A stretch of DNA of 64,000 bases from Sciurus carolinensis (GCF_902686445.1 NC_062227.1:30806777-30870776), one strand, 5' to 3'; positions 31,079 to 42,732 are shown, numbered from the stretch's first letter. Notes: generated from the sequence alone by a model not told the origin. A program made the numbers and translations.

Positions 31079-32285
31079 AGTTTTTTGTTTTTTGTTTTTT
31101 GTTTTTTTTTTTAGTGGTTAAGGTTTTCTTTCTTTTTTTAAAATTATTTGTTCTTTTTAGTTATACATGACAGTAGAATGTGTTTGACAAACCATACATA
31201 CGTGGAGTATAACTTCCCATTTTTGTGGTTGTACATAATGACAGAGTTACGCTGGTCTTGTATTCATATATTAACATAGGAAAGTATGTCCAATTCATTC
31301 TACTTCATTTCCTATTCCCATCCTCCCTCACTTCCCTTCATTCCCTTTGTGTAATACTGTGAACTTCTATTCTTCTCTCCCTCCCATATCCCAGTTTATT
31401 ATGAGTTAGCATGCACATATCAGAGAGAACATTTGGCCTTTGGTTTTGGGGGATTGGCTTATTTCACTTAGTATAATAGTCTCCAGTTCCATCCATTTAC
31501 TGGCAAATGCCATAATTCCATTCCTCTTAGTGGCTGAGTAATATTCCATTGTGTATATGTACCACATTTTCTTTATCCATTCATCTGTTGAAGGGAGCCT
31601 AGGTTGTTCTCCTAGCTTAGCTATTGTGAATTGAGCTGCTATAAACATTGATGTGGTCACAATGTATGTATCAGTATGTTGACTTTAAGTCCTGTGGGTG
31701 TATACTGAGGAGTGGGATAACTGTGTCAAGTGGTGGTTCCATTCCAAGTTTTCTAGGGAATCTCCATACTGCTTTCCAGAGTGGTTGCACCCATTTGCAG
31801 TCCCACCAGCAATGTATGAGTGTACCTTTTCCCCCACATCCTTGCCAACATTTATTGTTACTTGTATTCTTGATAATTGCCATTCTGACTAGAGTGAGAT
31901 GAAATCTCAGTGTAGTTTTAATTTGCATTTCTCTAATTGCTAGAGATGTTGAAAAATTTTTCATATATTTGTTGATGATTCGTATTTCTTCTTCTGTGAA
32001 GTGTCTGTTCAGTCCTTGGCCCATTTTTTAAAAATTGGGTTATTTGTTTTTTTTGGTGTTAAGTTTTTTGAGTTCTGTATATACAAAGATTAATGCTCTA
32101 CCTGAGGTACAGGTGGTGAAGATTTTCTCCCATTTTGTAGGCTCTCTGTTCATGTTCTTGTTTCTTTTGATGTGAAGAAGCTTTTTAGTTTGATACCATC
32201 CCATTTACTGATCTTGATTTTACTTCTTGCACTTTAGAAGTCTTGTTGAGGAAGTTGGTTCCAAGCCGAAATGATGGAGAGTTTG
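31079..32285 (-). mobile_element. L1 3' end (ORF2 C terminus and 3'UTR)
   Basis: The minus strand gives the ORF2 C-terminal coding part (32026-31406), a ~280-bp 3'UTR and A-rich 3' end (31079-31150 on the plus strand as T-rich). Homology stops near 32285 at a TTTC-rich tract. It could be a 5'-truncated insertion or the 3' part of the element at 32686-34880. Confidence 0.9.
31406..32024 (-). pseudogene. L1 ORF2 C-terminal segment, frameshifted
   Basis: Two adjoining frames (32024-31671, 117 codons; 31660-31406, 84 codons) encode the end of ORF2p, including a cysteine-rich motif (CWQGCGGKGTLIHCWWDC) and the conserved MYFIA/IKKMWYIYTMEYY-like block. A frame change between 31671 and 31660 separates them. 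No reverse transcriptase core remains in this piece. Confidence 0.88.
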
Positions 32286-32349
32286 GCCTACATTTTCTTT
32301 CTGTCTCTCTTTCTCTCTTTCTCTCTTTCTTTCTTTCTTTGTTTCTTTT

Positions 32350-32685
32350 TGTTACATAAAAATCTATTTTTTATGCAAAGAAGCATCATAAACAAACTTT
32401 TTAAAAAAGACAACTAAGAGAGATATTTATAGCTCATATCACAAAAAGTTATCCTTCCTAACATGTAAATTGACAAAATTATAACCCTTTCAAAACATAG
32501 AAAAAGGAAATAAAACTTGTTATTAATAAACAACAAGATAGTTAACTTCACTCATTAAAAAAGAGAAATATAAATTAAAACTGTGGATAAAAGACCGTTT
32601 TCTCTCTCTCCATTGGCAAAAATCCAAAGTTAGCTAACATACTCTAGGGGAAAGCATTTTCTCGTGCATTCTGACAGCAGTGTGT
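32350..32685 (+). mobile_element. Old L1M-type fragment, opposite strand
   Basis: CATTGGCAAAAATCCAAAGTT, ACTTCACTCATTAAAAAAGAG and ATATAAATTAAAACTGTGG match, with decay, the plus-sense 3' portion of L1M elements. It separates two minus-strand L1 pieces. Confidence 0.6.
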
Positions 32686-33115
32686 TAAAGTCACCCAGAA
32701 TTATTGTGTTGTGGTCTATTTCATTCCTGGAATCGAAAAGGATTTGTTTGAAGTATATGGATGTACCGTTGTTTGGGGTATATATATTTACGATCATTTT
32801 GTCTTCCTGATTTATGGTTCCCTTAAGCAGTATGAAATGTCCTTCTTTATCCCTTCTGTCTAACTTTGGCTTGAAGTCCACTTTATCTGATATGAGGATG
32901 GAAACCCCCGCTTTTTCACTGAGTCCGTGTGTATGGTAGGTTTTTTCCTATCCTTTTACCTTTAGTCTGTGGATGTCTTTTTCTATGAGATGAGTCTCTT
33001 GAAGGCAGCATATTGCTGGGTCTTGCTTTTTAATCCAATCTGCCAGTCTATGTCTTTTGATTGATGAGTTTAGGCCATTAATGTTCAGGGTTATTATTGA
33101 GATATGATTTGTATT
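32686..33115 (-). pseudogene. L1 ORF2 N-terminal fragment, broken
   Basis: The open part from 32881 down encodes KPKLDRRDKEGHFILLKG...NIYTPN...LGDFNT and then leaves L1 sequence. The upstream portion has an in-frame stop near 32950. Only part of the endonuclease domain remains. Confidence 0.85.
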
Positions 33116-33212
33116 CCCAGTCACTTGGGCTTACTTTTGGTTTTTAACTTGACTTGGTTTCTCTTTTGATTGGCTTTTCCTTTAGGGTTGTTCCTCCCTT
33201 TGCTGACCTACA

Positions 33213-34192
33213 TTGTTGTTTTTCATTTCCTCCTCATGGAATATTTTGCTGAGAATATTCTGTAGAGTAGGTTTTCTATTTGTAAATTCTTTTAACTTTT
33301 GTTTATCATGGAAGGATTTTATTTCACCTTCAAATATGAAGGTTAGTTTTGCTGGGTGTAAGATTCTTGGTTGGCAACCATGCTCTTTCAGAGCTTGAAA
33401 TATGTTGTTCTAGGCCCTTCTAGCTTTTAGGGTCTGGGCTAAGAAATTTGCTGATATTCATATTGGTTTCCCCTTATATGTAATCTGATGCTTTTCTCTC
33501 GCAGCCCTCAAAATCCTATCTTTATTTTGTATGTTAGGCATTTTCATCATAATGTGCCTTGGTGTGGATCTGTTGTGATTTTGTGCATTTGGTGTTCTGT
33601 AAGCTTCTTGTATTTGATTTTCCATTTCATTCTTCAGGTTTGGGAAATTTTCTGCTATTATTTCATTGAATAGGTTGTTCATTCCTTTGGTTTGTATCTC
33701 TGTGCCTTCCTCAATTCTGATAATTCTTAAATTTGGTCTTTTCATGATATCCCATAGTTCTTGGAGGTTTCGTTCATGATTTCTTATCATTTTCTCTGTT
33801 TGGTCAACTTTATTTTCAAGATTAAATATTTTGTCTTCATTGTCTGAGGTTCTGTCTTCCAAGTGATCTAGTCTGTTGGTGATGCTTTCCATTGAATTTT
33901 TATTTGGCTTATTATTTCCTTCATTTCAAGGATTTGTTTGGTTTTTTATCAGAATCTCTATCTCTTTATTGAAATGATCTTTTGCTTCTTGCAGTTGCTC
34001 TTTCAACTATTTATTGGAGTCATCCTTCATTACCTGCATTTGCTCTCTTATCTCATCATTTGCTTCACAAATCATTTTAATTAAGTATGTTCTGAACTCC
34101 TTTTCTGACATGTCTTCTACCATGCTGTTATTGGATTCTATTAATATAGAATCTTGGTTTGTTTGGAACACTTTCTTCCTGTGTTTTTTCAT
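33213..34192 (-). pseudogene. L1 ORF1, broken
   Basis: 34192-34007 encodes the N-terminal 61 residues. 33892-33458 encodes the coiled coil and RRM-like core (NLRIIRIEEG, RSTPRHIMMK), and the rest continues in other frames to 33213. A stop after residue 61, a shift near 33905 and further changes near 33450 disable it. The order matches the copy at 1074-2103. Confidence 0.85.
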
Positions 34193-34880
34193 GTTGGTCC
34201 TGATGCATGAGAGGTACCTGAGCTTCCAGTCTCCCCACAGGCATCTGAGGATGGGATTGGACCCACCTAAAGATGGCTGCTTCTGCTTCCAGGATAATCC
34301 AATATGGTTGCACTGGCTTCCAAATGTGTTGACAAATGGGGAGTTGCAGCATGGAGCATGGGTGCTGAGTTTGTGTGGGTGCAGTCAGTTGGTCCTGGAG
34401 GCAGAGCTTGGTCAGTCGGGCTGGGGGTCCTACAGGTCCTGGCTGTTGTCCCAAAATGGTGGCTACCACATGTAACCAAACCTACGGGTTCTGTGACAGT
34501 GGGCTTCCAGGCAACAGCAGGCAGCTGGTGATCCTCTGGTGGTCTGTGGGTGGTCTATAGGCTACTGGCAGACAGTCCGCAGGTGGACCTCAGGCAGTCG
34601 GTGATGGGTAGGTGAAAGGCAGGCATTGGGCAGGCAAGAGGCAGGCAAATGGGCAAATGGCAGATGATAGGTGGCAGTCAGTGAGCAATCTGCCTTCAGA
34701 AAGTAGTGAATATGCTGGCATACTGTGGATGATCGAGGTGGACAAATGGGATAAATAGCAAGGGATCAATGAGCAGCAAAGATTGCCTCACAGAGAAACA
34801 GATTTTTCTCTGCTTGAAACCTGAGTTACAGAGTAACAAGGAACACAGCCTCCCTCTAGTCCACCATCTTGGATTGCCTC
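34193..34880 (-). promoter_or_regulatory. L1 5'UTR, short type
   Basis: It carries small imperfect repeats (GGCAGGCA, GGCAAATGG, GCAGTC words) at 34560-34680 and a YY1-like CAAGATGGT at the 5' end (about 34863-34871). Confidence 0.75.
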
Positions 34881-35857
34881 AAAAATTGTCTTGAATTTGA
34901 CTTTATGGGGCTATACATGTGAAAGAATAAACATGCAGAGGGGATACTGGGGTGGGTGAGAGAGAAGGGGAGGGTGTAGAGGAAGGGGAGGAGGACATTG
35001 GAAAAGGAAGGGGGATAAGATAATATGACAGGCATCACAGATTAGAAAAGTAGACCACCCAAAACTGAAGCCCCCAATTACGTTTTCAGAGGAAACAGGA
35101 ACCCCAGACATGGGGCAGATGCTCATACCTTGACAAGCTCTGCTCCAGTTGTGAGTGAATCATTGACTTAACTCCCTCCACCCACAGCCCTACCAGCAAC
35201 AGCTTTGGCTAAGCCAAGTGCTCCTTAGACCTGATTTCAGCATGGTCTTTTGCTTTCACTATTTGTTTCTTGGAGAAAAAAAACAAAAAACTTTTATCTA
35301 TTTTAGTCACAATTACTTTGATGAGTGAAGAATCCATTGGGAATAATTAGCACAGACAAATCCACATTGAACTATGGACAGTTTTCTACTGAAATAGGTT
35401 TGTTTCTACTGTTCTCAATTAAGATTCCGTCTTCTGGGACTCAGCATCAAAGGTGTGTTTTCTCCTTGTGGTTTCCAGGGACGTTGTGCTGTAATGACCT
35501 ACCTGGACAGCCAAAGATATGACTGAATTTAGCTGAGTGCTCACAAAAAAACAAGAGAATGTCAGAGATCTCACTGTTTGGTTAAGGGAGGTCAGCCAAG
35601 TCAGTGTGTTCCAACAAACACCAAGAAATGAGCTTACTAGCATTTTTCTTTGGTCTTAATGACATAGTTTGGACACTTAACTTCATTTTCTATTTCATCT
35701 TGCCTTCTTAGGCATACTTTCACAGAAAGAAAGTAACATACTAAAATTAAATTCATAAAACATGTCACTCTATGAAGGAATTTTCAAGATTTATGATGGA
35801 GAAAGCTGGAGATTCCAGAAGAACTGTTTCCAGGATTAAAGAATTTAAAGTGCTAGG
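34881..35857. other. Repeat-poor DNA, no gene seen
   Basis: A purine-rich block (34930-35035) and AT-rich DNA. The frames (about 74 codons at most) have no domains. Confidence 0.45.
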
Positions 35858-36052
35858 GAGAGCTGGTCATGGTGGCTGGTGCACACCTGTCATCCCAGTG
35901 ACTCTGGAGGCTGAGGCAGGAGGATCAAAAGTTCAAGGCCAGCCTCAGTGACTTATCAAGACCCTCAGCAATGTAATGAAACCCTAAAAATAAAAAAGGG
36001 TTGGGGATGTGGCTTAATGTAAAGCATCCCTGGGTTCAATCCCCAGGGATGG
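35858..36052 (+). mobile_element. B1-dID SINE
   Basis: TCATGGTGGCTGGTGCACAC to GGGTTCAATCCCCAGGG. Confidence 0.9.
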
Positions 36053-36345
36053 ATAAGTAAACTAAATAAAGCAAATAGTTTGCTACAAAGCAGTGAAAAG
36101 GCAAAATTGAAGCCCCAAGGAGGGATACTTACTTGGCTTGGTCTGTGAGAGTGTAAGGACATCTTTCCTGGAGAGAGGTGTCCAAATGAGCAGCAGTTAG
36201 GTAGTTAAAGGTAGTGAGAAAAGAGTGGAGTGAGGAGTGTCCGGAGGAGACTAGAGGGAAGACATCAGAGCCTGAGGGTGATAATTCAGTAGGAAAGTGA
36301 GTGGGGGTAGATATCATCTCATATATCCTTTTTTTTTTTTTTTTA

Positions 36346-36574
36346 CTTGTACTGGGGATTGAACCCTGGGTCCACTCTACAACAGAGCTATATCCCTAGA
36401 CCCCCCCCCCCCCCAACATACACCATTCTTTGGGTTTTTTGTCTTGTTTTGTTTTTTAGTTCTTGTTTTGAGACAGGATCTCACTAAATTATAGAGGCTG
36501 GCCTCACATTTGTAATCTCTTTCTTCAGCCTCCAGAGTCTTCAGGATTACCAGTAAACCCCACCACGCCTGGCT
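36346..36574 (-). mobile_element. B1-dID SINE with C-run in the linker
   Basis: TACTGGGGATTGAACCCTGG, then about 16 C, a T-rich linker and the B1 half to CCACCACGCCTGGC. Confidence 0.85.
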
Positions 36575-36795
36575 TCCATCTGCCTTCTTAATGGTGTTTT
36601 CACTATGCAATTTGAAAACTACAGTTTCAATAAATTGTGCTTAATAGTTTTTGTAAAAGTGTGCATTAAAGGCAGTTGTGTCCTCTAAGCGATGTCTTAA
36701 TTGTGCGTTGGCCATGCACTTCAAAAGCAAGCTACAAAGAGCTGAAGTTTGATTCATCTGAAGAATCAAAGTTATACCAAGAAAAAGTATTCATC

Positions 36796-36817
36796 AGAGA
36801 GAGAGAGAGAGAGAGAG
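36796..36817 (+). repeat. (GA)n microsatellite
   Basis: Ten to eleven GA units. Confidence 0.9.
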
Positions 36818-36881
36818 TTGTGTGCCAAAGAAGTTCTTTTCTTGTTCTGCATTATTGTTTTCAATTTTTTTTTCTTTTTGA

Positions 36882-37065
36882 TGAGGGTTACTGAGGATTG
36901 AACCCAGGGGTGCTGTACCACTGAGCTACATTCTCAGCCTCCCCACTTTTTTAAAAACTTGAGATACTCTCACCAGGTTGCTGAGACTGGCCTTGAACTT
37001 GGCCATCCTCCTGCCTCAGCCTCCTGAGTTGGTGGGATTATAGGCATGCACCACTGCACCCAGCA
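36882..37065 (-). mobile_element. B1-dID SINE
   Basis: ACTGAGGATTGAACCCAGGG to ATAGGCATGCACCACTGC. Confidence 0.9.
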
Positions 37066-37130
37066 AGATTTAGCTCATTTTGATTTTGTATGACATTTTC
37101 ATAGTTGGTACTCATATTCCTACTAATACT

Positions 37131-37228
37131 TTCAAGAGTGGAGAGTAATGTATGGATTTATGATATTCATGAGTTATCTTTCAAGAGTGGAGAGTAATGT
37201 ATGGATTTATGATATTCATGAGTTATCT
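37131..37228 (+). repeat. Perfect tandem duplication, 2 x 49 bp
   Basis: The unit starting TTCAAGAGTGGAGAGTAATG occupies 37131-37179 and is repeated without a change at 37180-37228, after which only TTCAA of a third unit follows. Confidence 0.97.
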
Positions 37229-37403
37229 TTCAAAATTCTTGAGATTCTGGCATAAAACAAGCAGAATTAACAGAACTCTGCCCAAAGGAGACTGACCTCA
37301 GATGCCTGTCTTTTCCTTTCAGAGTAGTGAAGGCAAAGTTCTGAAACTTGGCTCTTTTTCAGGTATGTTCCAATGGCTTGTAATCTTAAAGATACACTTC
37401 ATT

Positions 37404-37593
37404 AGCAGGGAGTGGTGGTACATGCCTGTGATCCCAGTGACTAGGGAGGCGGAGGTAGGAGGATCCTAAGTTCAAAGCCAACCTGGGCACTTTAGCAAGA
37501 ACCTGTCTCAAAAAATAAAAAAAGGCTGAGGATGTAGCTCAGTGGTGAAGCACTTGCCTAGCATCCATGAGGGCTCTTAGTTCTATCCTAAGT

Positions 37594-37595
<2 letters not shown>
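37404..37595 (+). mobile_element. B1-dID SINE with long ID half
   Basis: GAGTGGTGGTACATGCCTGTG to TAGCTCAGTGGTGAAGCACT and TTGCCTAGCATCCATGAGG. Runs into (AC)n. Confidence 0.9.

Positions 37596-37628
<33 letters not shown>
37596..37628 (+). repeat. (AC)n microsatellite
   Basis: Sixteen AC units between two ID bodies. Confidence 0.95.
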
Positions 37629-37630
<2 letters not shown>

Positions 37631-37700
37631 GATGTAACTTGGTGATAGAGTGCTTTCCCAGCAGGCACTTGGGGTTCAATCCCCAGTACTACCAAAAGAA
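37629..37700 (+). mobile_element. ID SINE
   Basis: GGGATGTAACTTGGTGATAG to GGGGTTCAATCCCCAGTAC. Confidence 0.85.
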
Positions 37701-37703
37701 ATT

Positions 37704-37738
<35 letters not shown>

Positions 37739-37975
37739 TATGTATATATATAATCATATACATAAAATATAATATATATAATTTTTGAAATATATGTTTA
37801 TATAAAGGTATATGGTATATTTATAGTATATAGTATAGTCTAGTACATATATACATAACATATATAACATATATACATATATACATACATATACATATAT
37901 ATACATACATATACATAATATATATACATATATAGTATATATTCATATATAACATAATATGTAATATCTATTTTA
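37704..37975. repeat. (TA)n/(CA)n and AT-rich satellite-like tract
   Basis: TA and CA dinucleotides (37704-37760) pass into about 210 bp of ATATAC/ATATAT words with many local palindromes. Confidence 0.9.
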
Positions 37976-39092
37976 TAACGTATAAAAATATTTCATTAGT
38001 TATATCTCACTAGTGGTAATTAGACCCCACCCCCATCTTCTAAAGACTTTCTTTCAGAGAGTATCAATACTTGGGTTTGAATGTTCCTAAAATTTAGATA
38101 TGTTAAAATTCTTTAGAGTCTAAATGATTCTTACAGATTACAATAAGATTCTTCATATGGACACCACGAAAAATGAACTTACATCTCATCGTATGCTATC
38201 AGACTCCCCAGGCAAACTATCGCCCTCCTCCCTCCATTCCCAGACTCCGTTCAGAGCTTCCGTACAGCACAGACTATGTTGAAACTCTTTGCTACCAGCC
38301 AGTCTCTGCCACTGGACCGTCAAATCCTTCAGGTGCTCTGGAGCTACCAGCAATATCTAGAACCCCGACTGGTATAGCATAGATAATCAAGAAGAACGTG
38401 TTAGTGTGTTGAATGAATGAGTGACTCCTGACTCATCCGAGGAAACCTACTCCGTGATGGGATTTATCCAGCACTCTCTCTCTTATCTCTAACTTGATCT
38501 AAGATCAATGAATAAAATAACGATGTCATTTGCAGCTCTGCTTACCTTTCTCTGATAACCAAGGTTTCATTTTGTTAAACCATAGGCAAATAGTTAATAA
38601 ATATCATCATTCACCATCTTTTCCCATCATCTAATTGATATTGATGTGTTAATATTTTTCAATCCTAAAAGCCAGCATCAGTATTTACAGTCTTCCATTC
38701 AGGTACTTTTCACATGATCCATGTTTCTTTTTGGTTTATGGTGATTCTAGCTCTGAAGATCTGCATCACCAAGGCTGTTCTGACTTTGACATTTGAGCAC
38801 CAAGGCAAGGTATATGTCAGTGCAGACTCATGAAGGTGGCAGAAGACTATGACATCAGGGTAAGGAACTCACCTGAGAGAGCTGGATTATGATAAAATTT
38901 GGTTGGCATCTCTAAGAAGATTGGTGCAAGAGCTGACTGATAGGGTCATTAAACAGGCAGGTCTAGACTCTCAGTGCTGAAAGAGACCACAAAGTTCATC
39001 CAAGCACGTTCCCTATGATGAGCAGGCTGACAGCGAGAGAAGCCCAGAGACCAACAGGTAGGAACCACCCCCCCCAACTCTTTACATGACGG
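37976..39092. other. Repeat-poor DNA, no gene seen
   Basis: The frame at 38173-38382 (69 codons, Pro-rich) is the longest. It has no Kozak context, splice sites or known domain that would support it. Confidence 0.45.
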
Positions 39093-39316
39093 ATGTGCCA
39101 GGCGTGGTGTCGCACCCTGTAACACTGGGAGGCTGAGGCAGGAGGATCACAAGTTTGAGATCAGCTTCCTCAGCAAGTTAGCAAGACCCTGAGCAACTTA
39201 GTGAGACCCTGTCTGAAAATAAAAAAAATAAATAAATAAAAAGGACTAGGTATGTAGTTCAGTGGTTAAATGCCTCTGGGTTCAATCCCTGTTGCCAAAT
39301 AAATAAATAAATAAAT
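39093..39316 (+). mobile_element. B1-dID SINE with (AAAT)n tails
   Basis: GGCGTGGTGTCGCACCCTG to GGGTTCAATCCCTGTTGCC. Both linker and tail are AAAT-expanded. Confidence 0.88.
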
Positions 39317-39619
39317 GGCACCTAGCAGAAACCTGGGCTTCCAGGTGGAGTCTTTGACTTTGAAGCACAGACCCGTTGAAGGGGAAACCTCTCAAATTTT
39401 CACCTAACTTAGGGCTTAACAAGTCTGGGCTTTCAGATGTCAGGGAAGTGTTGATTTACAAATTAGTAAAGAGTACACCGAGAGATCAGAAAACATTGGA
39501 GGACAGAAGGTCATTGAATCAGACAACATTCTAGATAGTGGCCATGCAATAAATCCCAAAGATGAGGAACTTTTAAAAACATCTGACAGATTGATAATTG
39601 ACAACAGCAGGCACTTGTG

Positions 39620-39815
39620 AGCGGTCATATGGGTTACGCACTTTCCTTTAGTCCTCACAATACTTCTATGAGGGACACGTTGCTCTGATTTTACACTGGA
39701 GAAATGTGCAGTTCAGAGAGGTCGAGCAACTTTCCCAGTGCCACTCTGTTGATAAATGGTATAACTGGGTTCCAAGTTCAGGTGTACGTGACTCCAAAAT
39801 TCATTCTCTTCCCTC
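39620..39815 (-). repeat. MIR SINE (ancient)
   Basis: CTTTAGTCCTCACAATACTTC, TTTTACACTGGAGAAATGTGC, CAGTTCAGAGAGGTCGAGCAAC match reversed MIR. Confidence 0.75.
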
Positions 39816-40130
39816 TGGCGGCAGAGAATCTACACTGAGGATTTACAGCGTGATGAAACAGCTGGTCTCATCCAACACCAAAGAAAGGTGTGTGTGTGTG
39901 TATGTGAGGGATTTGCTTCCTCATCATATCAGAAAGCTGGATAAGGTCAACCAGTAAATTTATACAAATAGCAGTTCCGTTGACAGGTAACAGAATAGTG
40001 AGACATTCCTAGTTGCACTCAATCACTTCACATGTATCACCCCCAAAATCTATATCCATCAGTGTCCTGTGGACATGCAACCTTGAGAACCACCTCAATA
40101 TGTTACAGGAACCAAAGAAGTTCAACTTCC

Positions 40131-40214
40131 CCCTGCCCCTGCTACTAAGGATTGAACCCAGACTTTTGCACATGCTAGGAAAGTGCTCTACTGCTGTGCT
40201 ACATTCCCAGCTCC
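40131..40214 (-). mobile_element. ID SINE
   Basis: ACTAAGGATTGAACCCAGAC, CATGCTAGGAAAGTGCTCTAC. Confidence 0.85.
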
Positions 40215-40264
40215 AAAACCAAGGAAATCAAGTTATTATAATGGAAGACCCCAAACTGCGTAAA

Positions 40265-40465
40265 TGGCTGGGACTTGTGGTGCATGCCTGTAAATCCAGC
40301 AATTCAGGAGGCTGAACTAGGAGGATTGAAAATTTGAGGCCAGCCTCAGCAATTTTTGCAAGGTCCTAAAGCAACTCATTGAGACCTTATCTCAAAATAA
40401 AAATAAAAAGGACTGGGGCTATAGCTTAGTGATATAGTATCCCTGGGTTCAATCCCCAATGTCTG
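40265..40465 (+). mobile_element. B1-dID SINE
   Basis: GGACTTGTGGTGCATGCCTG to GGGTTCAATCCCCAATG. Confidence 0.88.
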
Positions 40466-40992
40466 GGGGCAGGGAAGTGTGTCCAGGGGAGGAGGGAACC
40501 CTTGCATAAGTAGTTGCCAAAGGGAATTTCAACTAAATGAATCTCCATTCTTTAAAGGAGGTGAAGAAATAAGATAAAAACGACTTACACATTCCTGAGA
40601 CAGTCATTGCTTGGTATGTTTTCTTAAAAACTAGTGTGATTTCACTTTATCAAGAAGATTATAGTTCTGTTGAAATATGAAGTGGCTGCAAAATGTTTCA
40701 TATGATTTTTAGGAACAATAAATTTCACTAATTGACAAAAATATGAATGAGGAAATAAAGGAGGAGCAAGGACTGTTTTGTATTCAACATATTCAGAGAA
40801 GTTTTCAGACTTAAAAACATTTCTTCAATCCCTAGCACTGCAAAAAAAAAAAAAAAAAGCAAAAATAAGACATTTCAATTACAGATGTTCTCTTTCTCTT
40901 TCATGTAAACACAGTTTTTTAAAATTCTCATTTTAAAAATAAGAGTTAAAATTGGAAATAGTGGGGGTTTTTTTGTTTGTTTGTTTGTTTTT
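40466..40992. other. AT-rich DNA with an ID 3' scrap at 40826-40858
   Basis: CAATCCCTAGCACTGC plus about 18 A is the last part of an ID element. Otherwise nothing was recognised. Confidence 0.5.
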
Positions 40993-41168
40993 TGGTACCA
41001 GGGATCGAACCCAGGGGCACTTAACCACTGATCCACATCCCCAACCCTTCTTAATATTTTATTTAGAGACAGAGTCTCACTGAGTTGCTTAGGGCCTCAG
41101 TAAGTTGTGATCCTCCTGCCTTAGTCTTCCTAACCATTGGGAGTACAGGCATGCGCACTGTGCCCAGC
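40993..41168 (-). mobile_element. B1-dID SINE, internal deletion
   Basis: GGTACCAGGGATCGAACCC to ACAGGCATGCGCACTGTGCC. About 25 bp of the B1 half is missing. Confidence 0.88.
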
Positions 41169-41177
41169 TAGTGTTCT

Positions 41178-41326
41178 TTATTTATTTTTTATTTTTATTT
41201 TTTAGTTGTAGATGGACACAATACCTTTATTTAACTTATTTATTTTTATGTGGTACTGAGGATCCATCCCAGTGCCTCACTCGTTCTAGGGGAGTGCTCT
41301 ACCACTGAGCCACAACCCCAGCCCTA
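41178..41326 (-). mobile_element. Tailed ID SINE
   Basis: The tail TAGTTGTAGATGGACACAAT precedes TTTATTTTTATGTGGTACTG and the ID body (CACTGAGCCACAACCCCAGC). Confidence 0.9.
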
Positions 41327-41447
41327 GGGTTCTTTTAATTACTGAAACATACATGACTTTTCCTTTACTAGCTTGCAGTTTCATAGCTAACAGAGAACTG
41401 AAATTGTATTCAGAGCTAATAATAAAAGCAAGTGGAATTAGGATTTA

Positions 41448-41615
41448 AATTCCAGTACTGGAAATTGAACCCAAGGGTGCTTTACTACAGATCTACGTCC
41501 ATCCCTGGTCCCCTCCTTTTTTGTAGTGTTGAGAACTTCAAACTTGTGATCCTTTTGCCTCAGCCTCATGAGTTGCTAGGTTTTGTAGGAATATGTACCA
41601 CCATAATTGACTCTG
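41448..41615 (-). mobile_element. B1-dID SINE, diverged
   Basis: AGTACTGGAAATTGAACCC to CCTCAGCCTCATGAGTTGC. Confidence 0.8.
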
Positions 41616-41627
41616 GAATTCAATTTT

Positions 41628-41812
41628 TCTTTTGTACTAGTAATAGAATCCAGGGGTGGATTCTATCACCGAGCTACATTTGTAGCCCTTTTTATTTTTT
41701 GTTTTCAGGCAGGTTCTCACTAAGTTGCTAAGGCTGGCTTCAAACTTGTGATCCCCCTGCTTCAGCCTCCTGAGTTGTTGGGATTACAGACTGCACCGCC
41801 AAAATTCCTGGC
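41628..41812 (-). mobile_element. B1-dID SINE, diverged
   Basis: TACTAGTAATAGAATCCAGG to TTGTTGGGATTACAGACTGC. It directly follows the previous copy. Confidence 0.82.
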
Positions 41813-41820
41813 AGGAATTT

Positions 41821-42055
41821 TGTTGTTGTTGTTGTTGTTTTGTTATGTTTTGGTTTTTGTACCAGGGATTGAACCCAGGGACTCTTAAACACTAAGCCAC
41901 ATCCTCAGACCTTTTCTTATATTTTATTTAGAGACAGGATCTTGCTGAGTTGTTTAGGGACTTGCTAAATTGCTGAAGTTGGCTTTGAACTTGCAATCCT
42001 CCTGCCTCAGCCTCCCAAGCCACTAGGTTTACTGGCGTGCACCACCGTGCCCTAC
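41821..42055 (-). mobile_element. B1-dID SINE
   Basis: A (GTT)n side, GTACCAGGGATTGAACCC, to GCGTGCACCACCGTGCC. GGAATTTT on both sides may be the duplication. Confidence 0.9.
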
Positions 42056-42505
42056 TGGAATTTTAATTTTGTTAGAAAAAAAATATGAATACCAATGAAG
42101 CGCTCCTAATGGACACTATAACTTTCAATATCACTCTTTTGAAAGAGAAAATCAGAATATTCACCATGAAAAAAAAATCAAAAAGTGATTTCAATCACCT
42201 TTCAGACGCTCAGATAGAAAATGATCAGAATGATCTTTGGCAATCCACACCAGTCAATTGAAGTTCCCAGTTCTTGTCATTTTCCCTGCCTGGCAAAGAA
42301 AGTAGTATACTGCTGTCTCCACACAATCCACACAGCGAGTTCCTGCAGCTCAGACAACATGGAAAAGATCAAAACCAAACTGAGGTGGTCCAACCATGAG
42401 TGTGAGTCTTGGACCTGACCCTGATCACCTCTGGGACCTTGAACAAGTTACTTTACTTCTCAGAGCCCTCAGTTTTGTTTTGTTTTCTCTTTAAAATGGG
42501 GACAG
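42056..42505. other. Unique DNA with a MIR relic at 42400-42500
   Basis: CCTCTGGGACCTTGAACAAG, TACTTTACTTCTCAGAGCC match the plus-sense MIR core. No gene seen. Confidence 0.55.
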
Positions 42506-42728
42506 CCAGGTTGGCCACTGTGGCACATGCCTGTAATTCCAGCAACTTGGGAGGCCGAAGCAGGAGGATTGCAAGTTCAAGGCCAGCCTGCCTCAGTAAT
42601 TTGGCGAGACCATAAGCAATTTAGTGAGATCCTGTCTCAAAGTAAATGATAGAAAGGGCTTGGGGTGGTGGGGAAAGGGCTTGGGATGTGGTTCAGTGGT
42701 TAAGCACCTCTGGGTTCAATCCCTGGTA
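42506..42728 (+). mobile_element. B1-dID SINE
   Basis: CACTGTGGCACATGCCTGTAA to GGGTTCAATCCCTGGTATG. Part of the linker/ID junction (AAAGGGCTTGGGRTG) is duplicated. Confidence 0.88.
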
Positions 42729-42732
42729 TGTA

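Larger units (their letters stand above)
32686..34880 (-). mobile_element. L1, 5' half with complete 5' end
   Basis: The minus strand reads a 5' end with CCAAGATGGTGGACTAGAGG, a ~690-bp 5'UTR (34880-34193), ORF1 (34192-33213) and ORF2 up to the GDFNT endonuclease motif, where it stops at 32685. The 5'UTR is unrelated by eye to that of the L1 at 1-3670 and less than half as long, so a different promoter type is attached to similar ORFs. Confidence 0.88.

Noticed and set aside
37404..37700. Two tandem ID bodies as a local duplication
   Set aside because: The second ID differs from the first in many places and follows an (AC)n tail, so independent insertion is more likely.
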